This document shows, piece by piece, positions 58,401 to 64,000 of a DNA stretch of 64,000 nt. The stretch is from Parapristionchus giblindavisi. Lineage: Eukaryota; Nematoda; Chromadorea; Rhabditida; Diplogasteridae. The DNA lies in contig CALSFV010000301.1 of the NCBI GenBank assembly GCA_943737045.1, forward strand, positions 124,001 through 188,000. The letters are read 5' to 3'. The notes beneath the pieces were generated by a model, which had not been told where the DNA came from, did not search any database, and saw only the letters and a program-made list of their open reading frames with translations. The translations under genes were made by a program, and so were the position numbers. Numbering within the stretch: the first letter of the stretch is position 1; every line of letters begins with the position of its first letter.

Positions 58401-61400
58401 ACACCCGTCGTTCCTCTTGAGAAGAAGTACGCCAATGCCCTCACCGCTCCACTCCCTGACACCATCCATCCCAACGTATTGAAGGTAAGGACTCAAATCA
58501 GTTTACGTTCTAGAGATCAAAGACCAAAGATTCAATTTTTAGGGAGTCGGTGGAGACTGGCAACGTCTCGCTCGAGCTCTAGAGTTGCCTCATAAGGACA
58601 TCAGTCAGATCCGTGCCAAGTATCCGGGACAAGAGGTGCACCATGTACTTCGAATTTGGATCCATCTCAAGAAGGAGGAAGCTACGCGTGAGTCGTTACT
58701 CTTTTTTATGCTCACTCTTGCGAAAAGTGATTCTTTTGTCAAAGAGGCGTAGGCTCTGGGCGAACCAAGTCTAGTACTAGTTTCACTTCATCCTTTCTCG
58801 ATTTTCCTTGACACTATTATTGATATGATTATGATTTCAGCCGAGAAGCTCGACGACGCACTTCGTCGTATCGGTCGTGACGATATCGTTCGGTCGATCG
58901 TCTTCAACGAGGTCTCCCAGCTGCACTCCGACTCTACTCACTCGCTGAACGGACTTCCATCCAAGGACTTATCCGCACTCATGCCTGCCAAGGACTATTC
59001 CAAGTCGACCTCGCCTCCCAAGGACACCACCTCATCAAGGGACTCCTCTCTGGCCCAGGAACCATCTCTGCCACTCCACGCTATGGTCTCTTCGCACGAT
59101 GAGGTTGTGGTAGAGGAGCGCCACCGTACCCCGATTGGCGGAGCCTCGATGACATCCGAACCCGAATCATCGCCTCAGAGGGTCGTCCACACGGCATCAC
59201 CCGAAGTGCAGCACCCTGAGTTGTATAAGGAACAGCCCGAACAGTACAGGGAACAACCAGAGCAGTACAAGGAGGAGACTCCCGAGATCGAGGTATTCGA
59301 GTTTGATCTTTGATCTTTCATCTAACAACATATGATCTGTTCAGGTGCGTAAGGTCCATCGCACGGAGCGTCACATCCACGACACCGAGGATGGTCCCAT
59401 CGTAGAGGAGACCACGGTGACAACCACGTATGAGAATGACGTCGCGGTGTCGGAGGAAACTCATCAGCGACAGGACGATCTGACGGAGGAAGAATATGAG
59501 AAGTGGAATAAGATGCACAGAGAGGCGGAGAGAGCGCTCGAGGGAGGCGATGAGGAACTGCCTGAAGGAATGAAGAGGGAGTTCAGAGAGGTCAGTTTAA
59601 ATCTATGACTCAAATCAGAGATTCATTAGCTCATGAACACAAATATCTATATCATGACAAGAATAACTAAGCTTTTTTTATTCAAATAAATCTTAGGAAT
59701 TTCAGGAAGTCGAAGAGGACGGCACTGTTGTGAGAACGACTGTAGTCACGTCGACATATGCTGAGGAGAGAGAAGGTAAGGAGGAAATCATGGTATTTTG
59801 GTAGCGAAATCCATTTCTCTCGGTCTCTTACTTTCACATTGACATTTCACATCGTTCTCGATGACAGAATGGAGAGAAATAGCATGTGAAATGAAGAGAT
59901 CGTTGGTGCGCTGATTTTTCTTAAAGTTTACTTATAATTCGTAACTTGAAGTTTACTTTAAGTAAACTACAAGTAACGAAGTGGTATGGTATACTGTAAT
60001 GCATTTTGCCAAATGTTCTTTCTCTTGTAGTTCACTAAAATGACACACTTTAAGTACAGTTATAAAGTGGAGTAGTGATTTGGCTTCTTTAACGTACCGT
60101 TCAGATGCTTCACCGCCGCGTCGCTCTGTCGAACCCGTCGAGGAGGAAGACGAAGATGAGCAGTCCGATGCCGATAGCCAGAAGAGAGGTGAATAAGCCC
60201 TCTCCGACTCATCGACTCCGACCCTGTCTACACACACTTTATACACACTTTAACTTTATACTATTAATATTATTAGACAGCTGCTACTCTTTGACAATCT
60301 TGTTGCTAGATAGGTCTCTTACGCACACTTCCGGAGTATGAGAGTCGTAGTATAATCACTCGCTATTTTTTCGCCCTAACACCCCTACACTAATTCTGGT
60401 CATTATCTCGCTGCCCTTCTTATCCATAAACAAACCACTATTACCAATTGTATTTTAATGCCAAAGTTAGCTAGTTGCATAATTGTAGTCCCTTTTCCAT
60501 AAGTATTATACTCTACTACTATACCAGTTAGCCGTGTCCTTTCGCTTGATATTGCTCCAGACATCGTCCAATCCTAGCCATTGATATAATACTGCCCCTG
60601 AGTTCCCCTTATCCCTAGACCACTGCTTCTAAAGTCACACTCTCTATCGCTTTGTTATTTTATATTCTTCTCAAGGATATTGTTCAATCTTAATAAATCT
60701 GAGCTACCATATATACTGATCAAGTTGATCATGTTCCTTCACGTTCTCAACTCTCAGGGCATCCGCATGTTAGTTCCGTGCACGATTTCCTAGTTGCTAT
60801 ATTGCTCACTGGTGTGGTGTGTATGTGTTCGTGACTTTTCATCTCACACTTACTCTCACAATTGCAATCTTCTCCTCCTACCTTCTCATTCTTCATCTCT
60901 CTTGATATCACTCCTGTGTCTCTCAGTCCTCCTTCGACAGCTGGCACTTCTTCAGTTGCACACTCTTTGTCCGTAACCTATTCGACTCACCTCGATGCCG
61001 TCTTCCGCTCTAGTCGTCAATGGTCTCACCGCCAATGGAGAGCTCCTCCTGGGATCACTGATAGACACTCCATCGCTTATTCGTGTTTCGTCCATACCCG
61101 TTGCATTGTCTGCCCCGACTGCTTTCGAGGCCGAGTCATGGACGGGCGAACACGAAGAGAACGTTGATCAACCATCAGAAGAGGCTCGTCGTCAGTCCGT
61201 ATTCGATGCAAGCAACAAGCCCATCTGCGAGGATACCCCTATCGCCTCCTCACAGCAGTTCGAGAGAAAACGTACGGACTCCCTCATCGCGGCCCTACAT
61301 CACATCGATCCATCTGGCGTGGCATCCATTCCGTTCCATCGCCCGACGGGAGATGTCTTCTTCGAGGCGGAGGAGGCCGACGAGGCCGCCGAACATGACG

Positions 61401-63233
61401 CATCTTGTCCTCTTACACAGCCGACGACGGCTAATGTATCAAAGGGGGCGGAGTCAGATCATCACGCGATCTTGGCCTCTCTACTGCTCCTTCTGCCTCA
61501 GGTGAAGATGTCCGCGCCCGACAAGCATGCATCAGCCCTAGATCGCCTTCGCGCCCTCGAAGAGGAACTTCGTCTGTCTGGCGCCGTCTGTCCTCCAGAC
61601 GCAGCGGTCACAGATGCTGTCGCCCGCGCCCTTGCCGCCGCTCCTCCCTCTTCCGATATCCAAATTCGTGTGAATCAATCGCGCCATACCACCACCACCA
61701 AGACTGTGTATGAGACGGAGACACCCGGCATGACTGGACTAGATCAGGATAAGATCAGGGAACTACAGAAGCAGATGCTTGCCGCTCTCTGTTAGTGCTT
61801 GTCTCTTTGTTTGCACCTAATCCCCACTGATGCCATGAGAGTTGAACAAAACGAAAATACGGTAGCTCAGAGTTTAGCTAACTAGCTTTCTCTCTTAAAA
61901 TCCCTTCCATGATTCATAATGTTTTCACTAATATTTATTGATTGCAGCGACTGGTGGAGATGAGGGATCAGGCACTAAGCAGAAGGTAGAGACGCTAGAG
62001 GAAGGAGAGACGAATGAGGATGGTTCAGTGGTCGTCAGCAAGAAGATGACCAGAGTTGTCACCACCACCAGAACTACCGCTCCTGGTAAACAGCTATTTT
62101 TTTACTAATTACTTAATCATCCAAGCATTCTAAGACTTTGACCTTCATTCATTTCCAATAGTAAAGAGAAGATAAAGCGTAGTCCCCCGGAAAGTTCCTT
62201 ATGGCCTTATTAAAGTTCCTTATTAAATTTCCTTATTAAATGTTCCGAAAAGTTCCTTATATAATGTGATTCTTTCATGTGTAGGGAACTTTTTGATTCC
62301 TTCATAACGTTACACCTTTAAGAGAGTATTTATTCCAGTTGAGATATCAGGCTGAGGATATCGATAGATAGAGAGAGAAAGAGGTAGAGTAGTCAGGGGG
62401 ATGTTATTCAGTCAGTGGTCGAGTAGCTCTTGCGTGCTCTCGCACAGATCAATCGACATCTTCTCATCTCTTTATCCTTTCTCTCTCTCTCTCTCGTTCT
62501 GTCTTTACAACTTGGAAGGAGAAGAGGAAGAGGGAGAGGAAGAGTTAGGGTCTCCACTGGCCTCTGTTCCTACCCTTCTGTCTCTCTCTCCGCTTCATCT
62601 CTCAGCTCCTTGAGAAAGGGACAACATTGATCGAAAAGAGGAGAGAGATACGAGGGAGGAGAGATAGAGAACACGATAGAGCGAGGAGATAAATATATGC
62701 CGCAAGCATTCGTTCAATAATGAGATGGATGCGGATTGAGAGTGCATACACAGAGAGATAGAGATAAAGAGATAGAGATAGAGAGAGATTCTAATAGGCT
62801 TATATCGATCGTAAACTAGAGATAAACGGACTAGATAAATGTTCGGGGGACCAAAACTCATTCCTTCATAAATCAAAACTACTCTTAGGTGAAAAATAAA
62901 TAAATAAAATGTTGTTAATTAATATTTAAATGTTGGTTTGCTTGCCAATAGGAAAAAAGTTTAATTGTTTCATCACTCATAAAATTGCAGGAGACGAAAC
63001 GCTCTCTGGTGAGTAACCGGTGCCGTCGCCCATCTTCAACTCTTCCTATATTCAACATACAAATGACACTCTCGAATAAACTGCTCATTTCATCATCATT
63101 CTTTCCACGTTCATATATATTCATGCTCACTCACTCTCACTCTCTTGCTTTGGTTCTATTTTTTTCTTCAGTTTATGTCCTGCCTTCCACACAGGGAGCG
63201 CTGCTTGAGTATTCGTCCGCTAACCACAGTTAA
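46404..63233 (+). CDS. unc-44: Ankyrin, UNC-44-like (24-repeat membrane adaptor), 39 predicted exons
   Basis: A complete hand-spliced gene of 35 exons to a possible stop at 60196 (about 1,781 residues), or 39 exons to 63233 (about 2,110). Domain order: short N-terminus [10 protein letters not shown], ankyrin repeats (about residues 21-800), linker, ZU5-ZU5-UPA (about 941-1447), death domain (about 1448-1522), acidic tail. Known: ankyrins link membrane proteins to the spectrin skeleton; in worms UNC-44 is needed for axon guidance and neuronal polarity. Stretches such as [20 protein letters not shown] and [15 protein letters not shown] are diagnostic. All junctions are GT-AG and in phase. Start chosen: ATG 46404, 24 nt after an acceptor-like TTTTCAG. 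Exon coordinates are given in the domain entries. The 3' end is uncertain: exons 36-39 could be alternative, and more exons may lie beyond the window. Confidence 0.9.
48634..49992. repeat. Intron 6 of the ankyrin gene: purine/pyrimidine repeats
   Basis: Purine blocks (48,845-48,945; 49,190-49,235; 49,340-49,400; 49,470-49,520) and pyrimidine blocks (49,015-49,045; 49,280-49,330) alternate, so the intron RNA could form long GAGAGGGAG:CTCCCTCTC duplexes. Near the start, variants of TTTCCCATGGTTTCCCATGG repeat (48,655-48,745). No exon is seen. Confidence 0.65.
50254..50367. repeat. Palindromic MITE, family A, copy 13 (ankyrin intron 7)
   Basis: TCTCTCGTAGACAAAGAAAG centre and GAGAGAGCATTGCCAGAGCG mirror are clear; outer ends are eroded but GTTCCTTTAAA remains. 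Confidence 0.75.
52068..52175. repeat. Palindromic MITE, family A, copy 14 (ankyrin intron 13)
   Basis: TTCTACGCTCTGGCAATGCTC, centre TCGTTTTCTTTGTCTGTCAG, and right end AACTTAAATTAGTTCGTTAAA. The centre is in the opposite sense to copy 13. Confidence 0.65.
54062..54215. repeat. (CTCTCC)n tract in ankyrin intron 20
   Basis: CTCTCTCCCT units on the plus strand, followed by a short (GA)n run at 54,307-54,325. Confidence 0.85.
54987..55046. repeat. Palindromic MITE, family A, copy 15, internally deleted (ankyrin intron 21)
   Basis: Only the outer parts remain: GAGCTAATTTGAATCTCAGA at the left joined to GCGAAGAGTTTTAAATTAGT and TCGGGGTGTGCCTTTAA at the right. Confidence 0.7.
56021..58484 (+). 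other. unc-44: ZU5-ZU5-UPA spectrin-binding module, exons 24-30
   Basis: Exons 56021-56378, 56622-56750, 56808-57020, 57200-57466, 57625-57798, 57849-57974, 58233-58484. Seen: first ZU5 from [16 protein letters not shown] to [14 protein letters not shown]. Second ZU5 from [20 protein letters not shown] to [15 protein letters not shown] from [15 protein letters not shown] through [55 protein letters not shown] and [15 protein letters not shown]. Known: the first ZU5 binds beta-spectrin and the ZU5-ZU5-UPA supermodule is shared with UNC5 and PIDD. Confidence 0.93.
58543..59292 (+). other. unc-44: Death domain and Ser/Pro-rich tail start, exons 31-32
   Basis: Exons 58543-58687 and 58841-59292, joined in phase 1. 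[40 protein letters not shown] and [16 protein letters not shown] form the six-helix death domain typical of ankyrins. After it, exon 32 turns Ser/Pro/Lys-rich ([16 protein letters not shown]) and ends in an imperfect [10 protein letters not shown] repeat. Confidence 0.9.
59345..60188 (+). other. unc-44: Acidic tail, exons 33-35, ending in an optional stop
   Basis: Exons 59345-59590, 59706-59775, 60105-60188. Seen: [20 protein letters not shown], then [40 protein letters not shown], and the last exon [26 protein letters not shown]. Read-through of the exon 35 donor gives GE-stop at 60194-60196. An AATAAA at 60,692-60,697 would then end a 3' untranslated region of about 500 nt. This resembles a standard short ankyrin isoform. 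Confidence 0.82.
60692..60697 (+). terminator. Possible poly(A) signal of the short ankyrin isoform
   Basis: AATAAA lies about 500 nt after the TAA at 60194-60196, in an AT-rich stretch before the next coding exon. Confidence 0.45.
61014..62085 (+). other. unc-44: Extended-tail exons 36-37 of the ankyrin gene
   Basis: Exons 61014-61790 (777 nt) and 61948-62085 (138 nt). Exon 36 follows an acceptor CGTCTTCCGCTCTAG and joins exon 35 in phase (G|TC = Val). It encodes [20 protein letters not shown], then an Ala/Asp/Glu-rich unstructured stretch, then [20 protein letters not shown] and [14 protein letters not shown]. Exon 37 encodes [20 protein letters not shown] and [16 protein letters not shown]. 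The same long frame also has its own ATG at 60995, so an internal promoter making a separate short protein is possible. [13 protein letters not shown] is similar in character to sequences in other nematode ankyrin tails. Confidence 0.65.
62340..62800. repeat. Purine/pyrimidine repeats in the last large ankyrin intron
   Basis: CT block (62,478-62,497), GA blocks (62,518-62,545 and 62,636-62,690) and a GAGATA-type run (62,752-62,790). No exon is seen in 62,086-62,990. Confidence 0.65.
62991..63008 (+). other. unc-44: 18-nt microexon 38 (GDETLS)
   Basis: AAAATTGCAG precedes GAGACGAAACGCTCTCTG, followed by GTGAGTAA. It joins exon 37 in phase and leaves phase 1. Read-through gives GE-stop (63014-63016), the same two residues as after exon 35. 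A microexon of this size needs RNA data to confirm. Confidence 0.5.
63172..63233 (+). other. unc-44: Possible terminal exon 39
   Basis: TTTTTTTCTTCAG precedes a frame that joins exon 38 in phase 1 and reads [20 protein letters not shown] then TAA at 63231-63233. The splice site is strong, but the protein has no known family, so this could be chance. Confidence 0.4.
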
Positions 63234-63557
63234 TATGCCTTGTGTAATGGTCGAATATTCGAACACACTCGCTGCTTGTCGGGTTTGCACCGCACCCGTT
63301 CGTACACACCCACTATCTATCTATGATATCCATCTTTTCGGTTCTAATAACTGTCGTTGTTTTGCTTGCTTTATTCTTCTTCGCCCTCATCAATTCATCG
63401 ACGACGACGTCATTCTTCCTGCTGGATGAATACCTCCATCGTCATCCACACCCCGCCCCTTCTAGAGTTCGCAGCATCGCCCAAAGAGAAAAGAGTACCC
63501 CGCCACATAGTACTGTATATGCAAATGTATCATCCGCTTGGTTCTTTTATTATGTTC

Positions 63558-63643
63558 TGGTCAAAAGTTGCGAAAAGGATGGACAAAAAAACAGGATACA
63601 CTTTTTATGCAATTGAAAGTTCTTCTTTTCGCGACGTTTGAAC
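63558..63643. repeat. Short palindromic repeat, family C, copy 6
   Basis: TGGTCAAAAGTTGCGAAAAGG at the left, TTCTTTTCGCGACGTTTGAAC at the right. Confidence 0.65.
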
Positions 63644-63794
63644 ATTTAGTAGTTGTGCTAGCTGTGGTTTGTGTAGTAGCCGAAGGATTATTGCCACACA
63701 CGAATTGTCTTATAAAGTCAGTGTTGTATTGTGGTCGATATGGTGATATTTATGCACATACAGACAAGCAAACAGATAGAATGATCGAAAACAG

Positions 63795-63825
63795 ACAGAC
63801 ATACAGACAGACAGACAGACAGACA
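63795..63825. repeat. (GACA)n microsatellite
   Basis: ACAGACAGACAGACAGACAG runs, slightly interrupted. Confidence 0.85.
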
Positions 63826-64000
63826 TCGATTACGTATTCACATACACAAAAAATATACTCCCACATGTATAATTGCATCAGCACGATTTATATTTTGTAT
63901 TGAGCAAGTGTATTGTTTATTGGACAGAGAGCATGTACAGATATCTCAGACCTAGATAGATTATGGGCATTGCAATGTATCAGTTATTATAAAGCATGTG

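Larger units (their letters stand above)
63234..64000. other. 3' flank of the ankyrin gene, no supported exon
   Basis: The region holds a family C palindrome (63,558-63,643) and a (GACA)n run (63,795-63,825). Several open frames of about 95-120 codons overlap, but none has a family motif. A further ankyrin exon outside the window cannot be ruled out. Confidence 0.4.

Noticed and set aside
60995..61795. Exon 36 as an independent single-exon gene with its own ATG
   Set aside because: Possible, but an acceptor at 61,013 joins it in phase to ankyrin exon 35, its 3' end is an in-phase donor, and exon 37 continues the same style of tail. Kept as part of the ankyrin gene with reduced confidence.
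1..64000. CRISPR array, bacterial operon, prophage
   Set aside because: Intron-rich eukaryotic genes throughout; the repeats are microsatellites and MITEs, with no regular spacer structure.
1..64000. tRNA or rRNA genes
   Set aside because: No cloverleaf with A and B boxes and no rRNA core words were recognised by eye; a covariance-model scan would be decisive.

Overview
This window is eukaryotic nuclear DNA and looks like a nematode. It has many small exons, GT-AG introns, 3' splice sites of the T(T)TTCAG type, possible spliced-leader acceptors just upstream of all three start codons, and an ankyrin gene whose protein follows Caenorhabditis UNC-44 domain by domain. A free-living rhabditid or diplogastrid is my best guess; the genus cannot be read from the sequence. 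All gene models were spliced by eye; exon phases were checked by hand across every junction given.

Layout. (1) 1-10.9 kb holds no host gene I can support. It is a graveyard of DNA transposons: a Tc1-like element with 0.59-kb inverted arms (127-2472), a hAT-type MITE nested in it (891-1415, perfect 8-bp target duplication), a second hAT-type element (4948-5648, perfect 8-bp duplication) and many short inverted repeats. (2) 10,920-15,011 (+) is an 8-exon KTI12 gene (tRNA wobble-uridine modification, Elongator partner). (3) 15,317-19,072 (-) is an 8-exon pyrroline-5-carboxylate reductase gene (last step of proline synthesis). The two genes are convergent with about 305 bp between their stop codons, and their introns are full of MITEs. 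(4) 19.2-46.4 kb is a long gene-poor tract dominated by CT/CCCTCT polypyrimidine repeats that sometimes switch strand. It contains one non-LTR retrotransposon with an intact reading frame (CDS 26,224-28,980, APE endonuclease plus reverse transcriptase, RTE-like), a near-perfect 78-bp-arm palindrome (22,186-22,399) and more MITEs. (5) 46,404-63,233 (+) is the ankyrin (unc-44-like) gene. Exons 1-19 encode the ankyrin repeats, exons 22-30 the ZU5-ZU5-UPA spectrin-binding module, exons 31-32 the death domain, and exons 33-39 a variable tail. Two exons are only 18 nt long. Exons 35-38 are all symmetric phase 1-1 cassettes whose donors run straight into stop codons, which suggests several C-termini.

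The three genes have no obvious shared pathway. Their grouping is ordinary eukaryotic neighbourhood. The most unusual content is the load of mobile and palindromic DNA: one roughly 110-bp palindromic MITE family has at least 15 copies here, three of them inside ankyrin introns, and a second MITE family occurs five times and only in KTI12 and P5CR introns. I did not find a convincing wholly new gene system. The points most worth testing are the modular ankyrin tail with its microexons, the nested transposon histories and the young palindrome.
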